From: Sphingobacterium sp. R2
GTDB taxonomy: Bacteria; Bacteroidota; Bacteroidia; Sphingobacteriales; Sphingobacteriaceae
Reading direction: 5' to 3'
DNA length: 64,000 nucleotides
NCBI RefSeq assembly: GCF_040760075.1
Contig: NZ_CP142884.1
Location: forward strand, 3,038,001 to 3,102,000
Shown: piece by piece, positions 27,798 to 36,772 of the stretch
How positions within the stretch are numbered: position 1 is the first letter of the stretch
How the letters are laid out: every line of letters begins with the position of its first letter
The notes under the pieces: model-generated
Seen by the model: only the letters and a program-made list of their open reading frames with translations
Told to the model about the DNA's origin: nothing
The model's database searches: none
Position numbers and translations under genes: made by a program

Positions 27798-28226
27798 ATG
27801 AAAACTCTAGTAAAAACATTTGTAGCAGCAGCAATGGTGGCAATCTCTACTTGCTCAATGGCTTCTGTTAAACCAGAAGAACGCAATTTAATTACTGCTG
27901 ATTTGGCCATCGACGAGTATGTTGGTGCGATGACCGAAGGTCAGGTAGCTAATTTGGATAATCTTTTTACTGCTGATTTTAACCAAAGAATTTGTGGCAA
28001 ACAAGATTTGCAACATAGTCGTCTTGAGATAATTGAGTTTTTGAAAAAACAAAAAGGGATCAAATTGAACTGCAGAACAACAACCCAGATCGTGGAAGAA
28101 TTACCCGATTATGCAATCGCGAAAGTTACTATGCAATTCGACGATTTCGCTAAAACGGATCTGATTACGCTTGTTAAAGAAAACGGAACCTGGAAAATTT
28201 CAAAATCTGTAAATTCATACAAATAG
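27798..28226 (+). CDS. Secreted NTF2-like (putative lumazine-binding type) protein
   Basis: A 142-residue protein with a signal peptide (cleavage near MASVKP). The rest has an NTF2/SnoaL-like alpha+beta pattern: IDEYVGAMTEGQVANLDNLF, an STxT-like central strand, and a final DLITLVKENGTWKISKSVN. Such DUF4878 or lumazine-binding-like proteins are common small periplasmic proteins of unknown role. The bidirectional terminator at 28257 follows. Confidence 0.75.
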   Translation: MKTLVKTFVAAAMVAISTCSMASVKPEERNLITADLAIDEYVGAMTEGQVANLDNLFTADFNQRICGKQDLQHSRLEIIEFLKKQKGIKLNCRTTTQIVEELPDYAIAKVTMQFDDFAKTDLITLVKENGTWKISKSVNSYK

Positions 28227-28256
28227 GACTGTATCTTAAAACGTGGCATAAAGAAT

Positions 28257-28288
28257 AAAAAAAGGGTACTTGTATTAAGTACCCTTTT
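28257..28288. terminator. Bidirectional terminator between the NTF2-like gene and tRNA-Ala
   Basis: AAAAGGGTACTT (28260-28271) pairs perfectly with AAGTACCCTTTT (28277-28288) around a GTATT loop. The minus strand continues into a U-run (A-run at 28257-28263), ideal for ending the tRNA transcript; the + strand has four Us for the upstream gene. Confidence 0.88.
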
Positions 28289-28291
28289 CTG

Positions 28292-28365
28292 TGGAGCATA
28301 TCAGGATCGAACTGATCACCTCTTCACTGCCAGCGAAGCGCTCTAGCCAAATGAGCTAATGCCCC
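28292..28365 (-). tRNA. tRNA-Ala (anticodon GGC)
   Basis: A complete 74-nt cloverleaf on the minus strand: acceptor GGGGCAT/ATGCTCC, D-arm GCTC...GAGC, anticodon stem CTTCG/TGAAG with loop CTGGCAG (anticodon GGC, reading GCC/GCU), T-arm ATCAG-TTCGATC-CTGAT and discriminator A. The G3-U70 pair, the key alanine identity element, is present. The 3' CCA is not encoded. Confidence 0.95.
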
Positions 28366-28631
28366 TGCTTTTATTTCGTGTCGCTAATATAGCACTTTTT
28401 TAGATAAACGTAGTCCTTTTTTTACTTTTATGCTGTTTTTTCTACGCTGTTATCCACTTTCGTTTTTTTGATTACTTAAATGCAGGCTAATGAGCAATTT
28501 TAATCTGTCCAACAAAATACTTTACGTATTTTTATCTTATTGAAAATAAGTGAGTTTTACCAATAAGGGGTCTTTCTTATCAATCAACTGTTCCAATTAG
28601 CCCCGGCGAAAAACTTTTTGTAAAGCTCCTC

Positions 28632-29393
28632 CTATAGACATATTATTTTTGCTGTTAGAAGCGCTTCTGTTCGTTTTATCTGACCTTCATCTTTCCAGGC
28701 ATCGTGTCCGGGAATCACCATGTTAATTTGGGGATATTTTGTCAGCAACCTCGCCAATGACGGTTTCCAGGATTTTACGTCTCCATCAGCCGTAAAACCT
28801 AGATCTCGAGCCTCAGCGCTTTTTATAAAACAGCCACCGTCCAGGATCTTATATTGGGGAAACCAGACAACAACGTTGTCCATGGAGTGTCCGGGGCCGA
28901 AAAAGTTCAGAACAAAAGATTGACCACCGATTTTATAGGTTTTATTGAGGTCAACAAGATGGGCGGCTTGTGCTTTGTGATTTGCCTTTAGTAGATCATT
29001 CGTCATTTTTGTAGCGTAGGTGGGAATCCCAATGTGATTGTAATAGGCAAAACCACCTGCACGGTCTTCGTGCCAATGTGTTGCATAAACAGCAATGACG
29101 GGTAAATTATGTTTCTGTTTGATACTATCCAATAAAGGCTGATATTGGGTTGAATCCCATGGGGTGTCAAAAAGGATAACACCTTTTTTCGTGATTAAGT
29201 ACACGGCATTAGCTGCATATTTGGTGCCGTCGAAGGTATTAAAGGTCGTGTAAAGATATAGTTTCGGATTAATTTTCTCTATTAAAAGAGGTTTCTCCTG
29301 CGCCTGTAATGCTGGAGAAAGACATAGAAAACCAGTGCCCAAGCAAAAACTAACAAGGAGACCACGGATACTAGCTGAAAGAAGTGAAATCAT
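28632..29393 (-). CDS. Subclass B1 metallo-beta-lactamase
   Basis: Start taken at ATG 29393, which opens a signal peptide (about 31 residues, cleavage near ALQAQ); an in-frame TTG at 29447 is rejected. All B1 zinc ligands are in place in the 253-residue product: His106, His108 and Asp110 (HWHED), His169 (GHSMDN), Cys188 (DGGCFIKS) and His230 (PGHDAW). The Lys three residues after the Cys matches the B1 substrate-binding Lys224. The closest remembered relatives are the chromosomal BlaB-like enzymes of Bacteroidota. The enzyme should hydrolyse carbapenems in the periplasm; real spectrum untested. A cupin gene lies 71 bp upstream. Confidence 0.93.
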   Translation of the reverse strand: MISLLSASIRGLLVSFCLGTGFLCLSPALQAQEKPLLIEKINPKLYLYTTFNTFDGTKYAANAVYLITKKGVILFDTPWDSTQYQPLLDSIKQKHNLPVIAVYATHWHEDRAGGFAYYNHIGIPTYATKMTNDLLKANHKAQAAHLVDLNKTYKIGGQSFVLNFFGPGHSMDNVVVWFPQYKILDGGCFIKSAEARDLGFTADGDVKSWKPSLARLLTKYPQINMVIPGHDAWKDEGQIKRTEALLTAKIICL

Positions 29394-29464
29394 ATTTTTT
29401 AATGTTATTGCATTAACGTTGAAACGAAATGAATATTGCTTCTTCAACGTTTGATTAGAATATG

Positions 29465-29803
29465 TTATGTCGATTGCACAAAATCTTCACGATAGGGACT
29501 GAACGAATCGATCAGTTCTCCTTCCTCCAGACATTCACATCCATGAATCAGATTTGAATAAATGATACACGAATCTCCTGCCGTCAAGATGCTATCAACA
29601 CCATCAATATGATAGCTGAATTTTCCAGCACTGACATAAGAAATTTGCGTATGTGGATGTTGATGAAGTGCCCCGATGGCCCCTTTTTCAAATCGAACTT
29701 TCATGAGCATGAGCTCCTCATTAAAAACGAGTATCTTGCGCATGACGCCTTCGCCCAAGTCTGTCCATTGCTGTTCGCTGTCGTGTAGAAATATTGCGCT
29801 CAT
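29465..29803 (-). CDS. Small cupin-domain protein
   Basis: ATG 29803 (MSAIFLHDSEQQ) gives 112 residues; a longer in-frame start at 29887 runs through an AT-rich, non-cupin segment and is not preferred. The product is one cupin barrel with the two motifs FEKGAIGALHQHPHTQISYV (about 43-62; HQHPH metal ligands) and a later GDSCIIYSNLIHGCE (about 79-93). Similar to KdgF/pectin-degradation-type single cupins, but the substrate is not evident. Upstream of, and possibly co-transcribed with, the metallo-beta-lactamase gene. Confidence 0.82.
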   Translation of the reverse strand: MSAIFLHDSEQQWTDLGEGVMRKILVFNEELMLMKVRFEKGAIGALHQHPHTQISYVSAGKFSYHIDGVDSILTAGDSCIIYSNLIHGCECLEEGELIDSFSPYREDFVQST

Positions 29804-29996
29804 CTGATTGCTATTTTTGTGAATGTTTCGATCGTAAATTCTTTGTTTTTCAATTATAGCAAATAAATATGAATTTGTGGTGAGCATATAAATATGCTTT
29901 GTAGAATTTGGTCAAAGACGCAGAGAATTAAACACAAATGATTCAAATAACGGAAAAAACAGTTATTTTGCGCTGGGGCAATATGGATATCCAAGT

Positions 29997-31910
29997 ATGA
30001 ATTATTTCGACAAACTTATCACTTTATTACGTGAAGAACAACAATTTGATAGATTACAGCATGAGAATTTGTTATTGAAAAGTGGCTTGAATGAACGACG
30101 GATGCAAGGGGTTACTTGGTTTCCGATTCAGCTAATAGATACTGAGCTGGGAAGAGGGGATTACTTGTCTGTTAGTTTAAACAGAACCAATCATTATGAT
30201 GTCGATCACAAGTTCCGCTTCGGTATGCCAGTTTCCCTATTCTCGAATCACGATCCCGAAAGGGACCGAATAGATGGGATGATATCCTCCGTAAGTAGGG
30301 ACGGGATGCGAATCTCATTCCGTGTGGATGAACTGCCTGAATGGAGCAGGAGAGGGAAGCTTGGTATTGATTTATTATTTGATGAGTATTCTTATCGGGA
30401 GATGTTCAATGCGCTTGAAAAAGGCAAGGAATTGAGTAAAGATACAAAGCAGGGTGGTTTCGTGAGGAAGCTAATCGGAGAAGAATCAATTCCAATGGAA
30501 TCCAACGAAGAGTTCTTTGTCCACCCCAACTTGAATGTCAGTCAGAATAATGCTGTTCAGCAAATCTTGAAAGCCAATACAGTGGCACTTTTGCATGGCC
30601 CTCCGGGAACTGGAAAGACAACAACATTGATACAGGCCGTGAAGGCGTTGTTAAAACAGGACAGCAAGCAGCTGTTGGTTGTTGCACCGAGCAACACGGC
30701 AGTTGATCTGTTGACCGAACGATTAGATGCGGTTGGAGTCGCGGTAACAAGAATAGGTAACCCTGTAAAAGTTTCCGAGCATCTGCAGGAACTGACACTC
30801 GATGCAAAAATTGATCGACATCCTGCAAATAAGGATATTAAAATACTTCAAAAGCAAGTGCGTGCCTATACCGAGATGGCTCAAAAATATAAACGTAGTT
30901 TTGGAAAGGCGGAGCGGGAGCAGAGAAAGGCATTGTTTGATGAAGCTCACCGAATCCGGAAGGAGGTCGATCAGATTCAAGATTTTATCAGCGCTGATGT
31001 TTTAGATAAATCGCAGGTAATCACTGCAACTTTGGTTGGATCAAACCATGAGGTTATTCGAAATCGTAGCTATGAAACAGTCATTATAGATGAGGCTGCA
31101 CAAGCACTGGAACCTGCTTGCTGGATCCCGATATTAAAAGCACATCGACTTGTTTTAGCTGGCGATCACAATCAATTGTCGCCCACAGTAAAATCAAGTA
31201 AAATAGCTGGTCATGGCCTGAGCCATACATTGTTCGAAAAATTGGTAGACCATAATCCGCAATTAGTTTCTTTGTTGGATATACAGTATCGAATGAACGA
31301 ACAAATTATGCAATATCCTTCCGTAGCGTTGTATGATGGTTTATTGAGGGCGGATAGTGCAGTCTCACATTGGAACATACCAGGAGATTCTGAGCCCGTG
31401 TTATTTATTGATACAGCGGGAGCGGGATTTGAAGAAACGGAGATCGATGGAGCAATCCTCAATTCCGGGGAAGTCCATTTTCTGACATCTCATCTGAACG
31501 AACATATTGGGGCTTGGACAGCTTCGTTAAGCATTGATGGGAGCTTGAGCATTGGCGTGATCGCACCTTATCGGAGACAGGTCTCGCTATTACAGGAAAT
31601 ATTTGAGGGGAGGGATAGCCTGAAATCTTTTACTGATTTGATTAAAATACAGACCATCGATAGTTTTCAAGGCCAGGAGAAAGATATAATCTATATCAGT
31701 TTGACACGAAGCAATGCCGAACAGCAGATTGGTTTTTTGTCTGATGTCCGCCGGATGAATGTGGCGATGACTAGAGCTAAGAAAAAACTAATTGTAATAG
31801 GTGATAGTGCCACAATCGGTTCACATTCTTTTTATCGTGAATTTATCGCCTATACGGAAGCAATCGGGCATTACCATAGCGTATGGGAATGGGATATTTC
31901 AGCGATATAA
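29997..31910 (+). CDS. SF1 UvrD/Upf1-like helicase (IGHMBP2 family)
   Basis: A 637-residue superfamily 1 helicase. Walker A is GPPGTGKTTT (about 201-210), Walker B IDEAAQALEP (about 364), then motif III GDHNQLSPTVKS, motif IV/V TIDSFQGQEKDIIYISLTRS (about 555) and motif VI NVAMTRAKKKLIVIGD (about 591). The N-terminal 130 residues hold a beta-barrel as in Upf1/IGHMBP2, suited to RNA or DNA unwinding. ATG 29997 follows an A-rich 5' region. It is complete; the last base pairs of the gene lie inside a 48-nt palindrome. Confidence 0.93.
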   Translation: MNYFDKLITLLREEQQFDRLQHENLLLKSGLNERRMQGVTWFPIQLIDTELGRGDYLSVSLNRTNHYDVDHKFRFGMPVSLFSNHDPERDRIDGMISSVSRDGMRISFRVDELPEWSRRGKLGIDLLFDEYSYREMFNALEKGKELSKDTKQGGFVRKLIGEESIPMESNEEFFVHPNLNVSQNNAVQQILKANTVALLHGPPGTGKTTTLIQAVKALLKQDSKQLLVVAPSNTAVDLLTERLDAVGVAVTRIGNPVKVSEHLQELTLDAKIDRHPANKDIKILQKQVRAYTEMAQKYKRSFGKAEREQRKALFDEAHRIRKEVDQIQDFISADVLDKSQVITATLVGSNHEVIRNRSYETVIIDEAAQALEPACWIPILKAHRLVLAGDHNQLSPTVKSSKIAGHGLSHTLFEKLVDHNPQLVSLLDIQYRMNEQIMQYPSVALYDGLLRADSAVSHWNIPGDSEPVLFIDTAGAGFEETEIDGAILNSGEVHFLTSHLNEHIGAWTASLSIDGSLSIGVIAPYRRQVSLLQEIFEGRDSLKSFTDLIKIQTIDSFQGQEKDIIYISLTRSNAEQQIGFLSDVRRMNVAMTRAKKKLIVIGDSATIGSHSFYREFIAYTEAIGHYHSVWEWDISAI

Positions 31911-31952
31911 TGCATAAAGCCATTTCCTAGGAAATGGCTTTATGCATTATAT
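31905..31952. terminator. 48-nt perfect palindrome at the helicase 3' end
   Basis: The 24 bases 31905-31928 are the exact reverse complement of 31929-31952, with CCTAGG at the centre and no spacer. The helicase stop (31908-31910) lies inside it. The acyl-CoA dehydrogenase converges from the other side (stop 31997), so it probably ends both transcripts, but there is no U-run, and the perfect symmetry is longer than needed. Confidence 0.7.
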
Positions 31953-31996
31953 TTCACGATGCTAAAAACGTTTGACTTTGTTAACACAACGCTTGA

Positions 31997-33517
31997 TTAA
32001 GAATTGAACTTCATCCAGTCTGTGTTCTCGTCATAGTTCATCAATGGTTCGGCATTATTATTATTTGATAATTGACCTACCAACATATAAATGTCCATGC
32101 TAACATGCTGACGTGTTATTTCTGTCATCTTATCATTAAAACCTGCATTGTTAATTTGTAGAACATATTGAAAACAAATGACGCGGGCGATTATCTTTCC
32201 AAGGGTAACCAGTTCACGCTGCTTAGGCTGCAGCGGAAAATCAAAATTTAAGATTGATGAGAAAAATGGCGCAGCGAACTCGGTTCCGCTATATTTTTTT
32301 AAGAAAGACAATAAGTTGCTTTCTTTGGTTTTACGCATAAGTTTGCCAATCGCTTCAGCCACTTGCGAATAAAGCATCTCATTTGATCCTTCAAAGATTT
32401 GGAAAGGTCTACTGTCAATGAGGCCTCGGCCTGCTACATGATCCAATCTGTAGCCATTTGCACCTGATAATTGCACACATATTTGCGCGGCTTCGTGCAT
32501 TAAGTCTGTCACAAACGCTTTCACACTATTGGCATCTATACCATGAGCGGAAAGATCATTATTGATGGAACTAATGGAGACGCTGTACGAACACATTGCG
32601 GAACACAATGTAAATGCAGCCTGTATGCGAGACAACTGAAACTTAACGGAGTCTAATTCATTTAAACTAATACCTGCTACACGGCGTTCTGAACAATGTC
32701 TCATCGCTTCGTCCAACATGCGTTTGATAAAACCCATGCCCATGCCAGGGAATTGAAGTCTGCTGCGGTGCAGGGTATCCAGCATCAATTTAATACCTGT
32801 GCTCTCTGGGTTTAGTTTGTGATCGGTAGGAACATTGATATCAATATTATTAACCCCATAAGGGATTGCATATAGGCCAAGACTATTGTATTTTTTTGTG
32901 ACTACTATCTTTTGCTCTTCGGAAGCATTCTCCGTTACAAAAAAGTCTATATCCCGCACCAATTCTCCATTTTCATTTTTCTTACGTGCTGTTACGAGCC
33001 AAAAATCTGCCGCGCCAGTAAGACCCTGCCAATGTTTTTCCCCCTTTATAAAATACTTATCATCCTTTTGTTCGTAAGATGTTCGCATATTGAGTGCATC
33101 ACTGCCGTAAGCTTGTTCGGTAATCATCAGTCCTCCCATGGCTTGATTTTCCAGAAATTGCTGGAATACCTTCTCCTGAAGTAATGTATTGCCATATTTA
33201 GCAAAAGGCTCCAAAAATAAAGCAATATTAATTCCGAAGATCAGGGAGAGAGATAGTGACTCATAAGAAGCGGCTGCAAGTACCCCCAAGCATTCTTTGA
33301 CATGAAGGCCTCGGCCACCGTGGTTTTCGGGGATAGCAACCGATAAGGGTTGCATTTTCATGATCTCAGCTAAAAAATCAGGCGGTAGCCCGCGTGTTAG
33401 ACTGAGCGAGTTGTAATCATATTCTTTATGGAATAAGCTTGATAGCCTAGTTTTAAAATCCGCAATAAATAAATCGAAATCTTGGGTTATATTGTTGTGT
33501 GCTGGAACCTTAAGCAT
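31997..33517 (-). CDS. Acyl-CoA dehydrogenase
   Basis: A 506-residue FAD enzyme. Visible blocks: MITEQAYGSDALNMRTSYEQ (about 133-152), YFIKGEKHWQGLTGAADFWLV, then RSRLQFPGMGMGFIKRML (about 250-267) and LSGANGYRLDHVAGRGL...FQIFEGSNEMLYSQVAEAI (about 348-388). It oxidises an acyl-CoA thioester to the enoyl-CoA in fatty-acid or branched-chain catabolism; the substrate is not evident. The C-terminus (to 506) is longer than the usual 380-400 residues. An AraC regulator lies 178 bp upstream on the same strand. Confidence 0.87.
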   Translation of the reverse strand: MLKVPAHNNITQDFDLFIADFKTRLSSLFHKEYDYNSLSLTRGLPPDFLAEIMKMQPLSVAIPENHGGRGLHVKECLGVLAAASYESLSLSLIFGINIALFLEPFAKYGNTLLQEKVFQQFLENQAMGGLMITEQAYGSDALNMRTSYEQKDDKYFIKGEKHWQGLTGAADFWLVTARKKNENGELVRDIDFFVTENASEEQKIVVTKKYNSLGLYAIPYGVNNIDINVPTDHKLNPESTGIKLMLDTLHRSRLQFPGMGMGFIKRMLDEAMRHCSERRVAGISLNELDSVKFQLSRIQAAFTLCSAMCSYSVSISSINNDLSAHGIDANSVKAFVTDLMHEAAQICVQLSGANGYRLDHVAGRGLIDSRPFQIFEGSNEMLYSQVAEAIGKLMRKTKESNLLSFLKKYSGTEFAAPFFSSILNFDFPLQPKQRELVTLGKIIARVICFQYVLQINNAGFNDKMTEITRQHVSMDIYMLVGQLSNNNNAEPLMNYDENTDWMKFNS

Positions 33518-33695
33518 CTTTAAAATATATAATTAAATGATGGAACAATGCAGATCGAAACAGAAAGAATAAAGAGTGTCTGTTGAACTAAACTTCTCTT
33601 TTGTTTCAATCACTTACACAAAATTAACTGCAATCAATTTGATTCGCTTGTGTACTTCAGTATAAAAGATAGGACAAATCGTGCATATTGGAAAT

Positions 33696-34562
33696 TTAAG
33701 TCGCTCTGTTTCGATAAGAAGTAGGAGAAACGCCAACGATCTTTTTGAAAAGTCGTGAGAAGTAAGAGGGGTCTGAAAAATCCAATTCATAACAGATATC
33801 TGCAATGCTTTTGTTGGATTCAAACAATAGAAATTGACTGTGCATAATCAGCACTTCAAGAATGAGTTCTTTGGAAGATTTTTTGAACACCGAAAATACG
33901 CAACGATTAAGATAGTTTGTAGATACTGCGAGCTTGTCCGCGTAGAATGCAATATTTTTTTGCTTTTTGAAGTTTTTGTGCACAAGCTGTTTGAACATCA
34001 TTGCAATTTCTTGTCTCCGATTGAGCGCTTGATTGGAGGAAGAGAGTTTGATGATTTTTAAAATTGCCGATTTTAATAGATTTTCAAACAATTCTTTATA
34101 GGGTAATTCCGAAAGCAGTTCATTATAAAGCAATCTAAAAAGCTCTTGGAGATCAATGCTGTCTTGGGAAGTTAAGTTAAGCAAGGGTGAGATATTGAAG
34201 ATATTCAAAATCTCCTGCTCCCGAAAAATGGAGGTCATCGCATTGTCGTTTATTAAAACGCAATGTCCTTTCGCAGATTTATCGACAGACTTTATGGTGG
34301 AAATATTTCCGTAATTGCTGATAAGAATCGCCGGAGCCTGAACGACATATTCTTTGGCTCCGATCTGGTGTTTGAAATACCCTTCAGTTATATGAACAAG
34401 GAGGTTATAACCTAAGAAAATTGGCGGGGTAGGAAACTTAATGTAAGGAGCGATTTCACTGAGCTGAAATATCTTGATCGGAGATTGTTGATAGCGAAGA
34501 TGCTTCAGACTGCCTGTCATAAAACGATCTACAAATTCACCTGCATTTACCTGCTTTTCCAT
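33696..34562 (-). CDS. AraC-family transcriptional regulator
   Basis: ATG 34562 (MEKQVNAGEF) gives 288 residues. The N-terminal about 170 form a cupin-like ligand-binding region, and the C-terminal about 100 hold two helix-turn-helix units: IAFYADKLAVSTNYLNRCVF and IADICYELDFSDPSYFSRLF, followed by the AraC signature KKIVGVSPTSYR. It probably binds DNA upstream of itself or of the acyl-CoA dehydrogenase gene, which is the next gene on this strand. Effector unknown. Confidence 0.9.
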   Translation of the reverse strand: MEKQVNAGEFVDRFMTGSLKHLRYQQSPIKIFQLSEIAPYIKFPTPPIFLGYNLLVHITEGYFKHQIGAKEYVVQAPAILISNYGNISTIKSVDKSAKGHCVLINDNAMTSIFREQEILNIFNISPLLNLTSQDSIDLQELFRLLYNELLSELPYKELFENLLKSAILKIIKLSSSNQALNRRQEIAMMFKQLVHKNFKKQKNIAFYADKLAVSTNYLNRCVFSVFKKSSKELILEVLIMHSQFLLFESNKSIADICYELDFSDPSYFSRLFKKIVGVSPTSYRNRAT

Positions 34563-34618
34563 TGTCAATTTATATAAAAATTTAGCTCAACGCGATGTTT
34601 AAATATTACTCATCGCCT

Positions 34619-34641
34619 CATTTAGAGGTGGTGTCTAAATG
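34619..34641. terminator. Inverted repeat between DUF2200 and araC-type gene
   Basis: CATTTAGA (34619-34626) and TCTAAATG (34634-34641) are exact inverted copies around a 7-nt GGTGGTG spacer. It lies after the DUF2200 stop and before the AraC start, both minus strand, so it could be a weak terminator or an operator for the AraC protein. Confidence 0.4.
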
Positions 34642-34667
34642 ATATTCCAAAGGTAGTGGGATAAAAA

Positions 34668-35018
34668 CTATTTTCTTAAAATTTTTTCCATGGGTTTGCC
34701 TTTAGCTAACTCATCAATTAATTTATCGAGATAGCGAACTTTTTGGACCAACGGGTCATCAATCTCTTCAATCCGATAGCCACAGATGACACCCTTAATC
34801 TTCGATAAATTCGGGTGTAAACATGGTGCATTTTCAAAGAAGTGTTCAAAGTCAGTTTTATCCGCAATTAGTTGCTTTATCGATACAAGATTATAACCGG
34901 TTAGCCAAAATATAATTTCGTCGACGTCCTCCTTGGTGCGTCCTTTTCTTTCGGCCTTTTGTATATAAAGCGGATATACGCCGGCAAATGTCATGCGATA
35001 TATTCTTGTATTATCCAT
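34668..35018 (-). CDS. DUF2200 family protein
   Basis: A 116-residue soluble protein beginning MDNTRIYRMTFAGVYPLYIQ and containing KGRTKEDVDEIIFWLTGY (about 27-44), the family hallmark, then PNLSKIKGVICGYRIEEIDD. DUF2200 proteins are small, conserved and of unknown function. Monocistronic, with an AT-rich 190-bp gap to the divergent ThiF gene. Confidence 0.88.
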   Translation of the reverse strand: MDNTRIYRMTFAGVYPLYIQKAERKGRTKEDVDEIIFWLTGYNLVSIKQLIADKTDFEHFFENAPCLHPNLSKIKGVICGYRIEEIDDPLVQKVRYLDKLIDELAKGKPMEKILRK

Positions 35019-35209
35019 TTTTTATAGGTTGATACTATTAAAGATATGTATTTTCCTTTTCATTCTCTGTAATTTTAGTTTGAAAATAACAATAAATCGA
35101 ACCTATTTGCTAGGCGACTATCTAAAAAAGTACTTAGTAATTTCTTTAATAAAAATATTATAAATTATAATTCTATCTTTATGTGATACAAAATTATTAA
35201 ATATTAGCT

Positions 35210-35959
35210 ATGGATTTGAGGTATATTCGGAATAACATACATATTAAAGAAGAGGATCAACAACGTATCAAAGATTTTCCTGTATTGATCGGGGGATGTG
35301 GAATAGGAAGTTATATCGCAGAATGCTTATTACGTATGGGTTTCGAAAATTTGACAATTGCCGATGGAGATGTTGTTGAATTGACAAACCTAAACCGTCA
35401 AAATTATACAAACAAGGATATTGGTGTCAAGAAAGCAATAGTCTTACGAGATCGTTTACATGCAATTAATCCAGAAGCCAATATAACCGTGTTTCCTGAA
35501 TTTATTAATCAGGACAACTTGCATGAAATCGATCTCAATCATAAGGTTGCCATTAATGCGCTGGATTTTTCTTCTGATATACCTTTTGTTTTTGACCAAT
35601 ATATGGCCAAGAAAAATATACCAGTAGTACATCCTTATAATTTAGGTTGGGCGGGATTTTTAACTGTCCTTCCTCCCGAAGGCCTGAATCTGCAGTCGTT
35701 GGAAAAGGCACATCAGACTTTTGAATTAAATGTCGGTAAATTTATTGCGGATAGCTTAAGATCAAAAGATATTGATGCGAAATGGTTTGAGGAGTTTTTG
35801 GCAGAATATGGTAAAATAGCCTTAATATCCCCCCCGCCACAGTTATCATTAGGTTTGTACATCTTATCGGGGATGGTTAGTCACACCGTTTTCAACTTGG
35901 CAACAATAAAACCTGTAAAATTCTTTCCGGATTCCTATTATTTGTCAATGATGAGTTGA
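35210..35959 (+). CDS. ThiF/MoeB-like E1 adenylyltransferase
   Basis: A 249-residue protein that is essentially one Rossmann-type E1 domain. The nucleotide-binding loop LIGGCGIGSYIAECLLRMG lies at about 26-44 and the E1 block DGDVVELTNLNRQ at about 51-63 (acidic strand end plus the Arg and Asn/Gln of the adenylation site). It should activate a carboxylate as an acyl-adenylate. Unlike typical MoeB/ThiF it has no CxxC zinc pairs and only two cysteines, both near the N-terminus, so no obvious thioester Cys. No ubiquitin-like partner with a GG tail is encoded nearby. It starts a three-gene unit with a LuxI-like GNAT and a LuxR regulator. Confidence 0.85.
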   Translation: MDLRYIRNNIHIKEEDQQRIKDFPVLIGGCGIGSYIAECLLRMGFENLTIADGDVVELTNLNRQNYTNKDIGVKKAIVLRDRLHAINPEANITVFPEFINQDNLHEIDLNHKVAINALDFSSDIPFVFDQYMAKKNIPVVHPYNLGWAGFLTVLPPEGLNLQSLEKAHQTFELNVGKFIADSLRSKDIDAKWFEEFLAEYGKIALISPPPQLSLGLYILSGMVSHTVFNLATIKPVKFFPDSYYLSMMS

Positions 35960-36077
35960 ACTTACTATAATTGAAGAAAATATTCTTTCCATTAGACTTT
36001 TCTGTAGTAAATTTTTAGGTGTAGGAATTTAAACGAAAAGTATTTATTTTTATAATTGCATATCGAATAACATTTGC

Positions 36078-36770
36078 ATGAACTGGACGTCTGAAAATTA
36101 TTATTTTACTAAGCTTAATAAAAGCGAACTTCCTGAACTTATTCATTTTTATTTAGTAACGACCCGGGAGCATTACAAACTGGATAGTTATTCTGAAGAG
36201 GCATATAAGTTTGATTTTGAGTCATTAATGGGGGAGGATCAGATTTTTTTTGATTGTTCTATTTATTATGTCCTTCGAAGTAAGCTCCATAACAGTATTT
36301 ATGCATGTATTAGAATTACATTTTGGGATAAGGAAACAAGCTTACCTATTCAGAAATTGTTTGATATCGAAACAGAAAGCTTATTAATTCCACATGTAAC
36401 TAATTTTTGGCATATCGGTCGTTTTGTTATCTCTGGTAAGATAGTAGGTAACCGAATTAATATCTTAAAAAAGATGCTTTTTGATGCTTTTTACGGGCCA
36501 CATTGCCTTGGTAGCGGATTAGTCATAGCCGAATGTGACCGGAAAGTTGTGAACACACTTCGTAAACTGGAAATTGAATCTTATCAGCTTGGAGATCCTA
36601 TTATATACTTATATTCTGAAACTTTACCAATCTATATTAAATCGGAATGGCTGGAGGCTTTTATAGAGAAAAATAAGTATTCCCAGCTTAGCGTGGGAAA
36701 TAATGTGGATATCCAAAAATTTGTTGAGATGTCTAACCGGATGCTGTTACGTTCAAAAAATATTGAATAA
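36078..36770 (+). CDS. GNAT-fold acyltransferase with autoinducer-synthase/FeeM-like features
   Basis: A 230-residue soluble protein, no signal peptide. The pattern recalls LuxI/FeeM acyltransferases: an acidic N-terminal segment (FDFESLMGED about 46-55), IRIT with Arg79, LPIQKLFDIE (89-98) and WHIGRFVISG (111-120), where LuxI has E-x-x-R-F; Arg115 and Phe116 are kept but the Glu is His. A central acetyl-CoA/acyl-binding helix and LIYLYSETLP-like C-terminal strands follow. I infer N-acylation of a small amine. It sits 118 bp after the ThiF gene and 2 bp from the convergent LuxR-type gene, which strengthens the signalling reading. Not a confident family call. Confidence 0.6.
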   Translation: MNWTSENYYFTKLNKSELPELIHFYLVTTREHYKLDSYSEEAYKFDFESLMGEDQIFFDCSIYYVLRSKLHNSIYACIRITFWDKETSLPIQKLFDIETESLLIPHVTNFWHIGRFVISGKIVGNRINILKKMLFDAFYGPHCLGSGLVIAECDRKVVNTLRKLEIESYQLGDPIIYLYSETLPIYIKSEWLEAFIEKNKYSQLSVGNNVDIQKFVEMSNRMLLRSKNIE

Positions 36771-36772
36771 CA

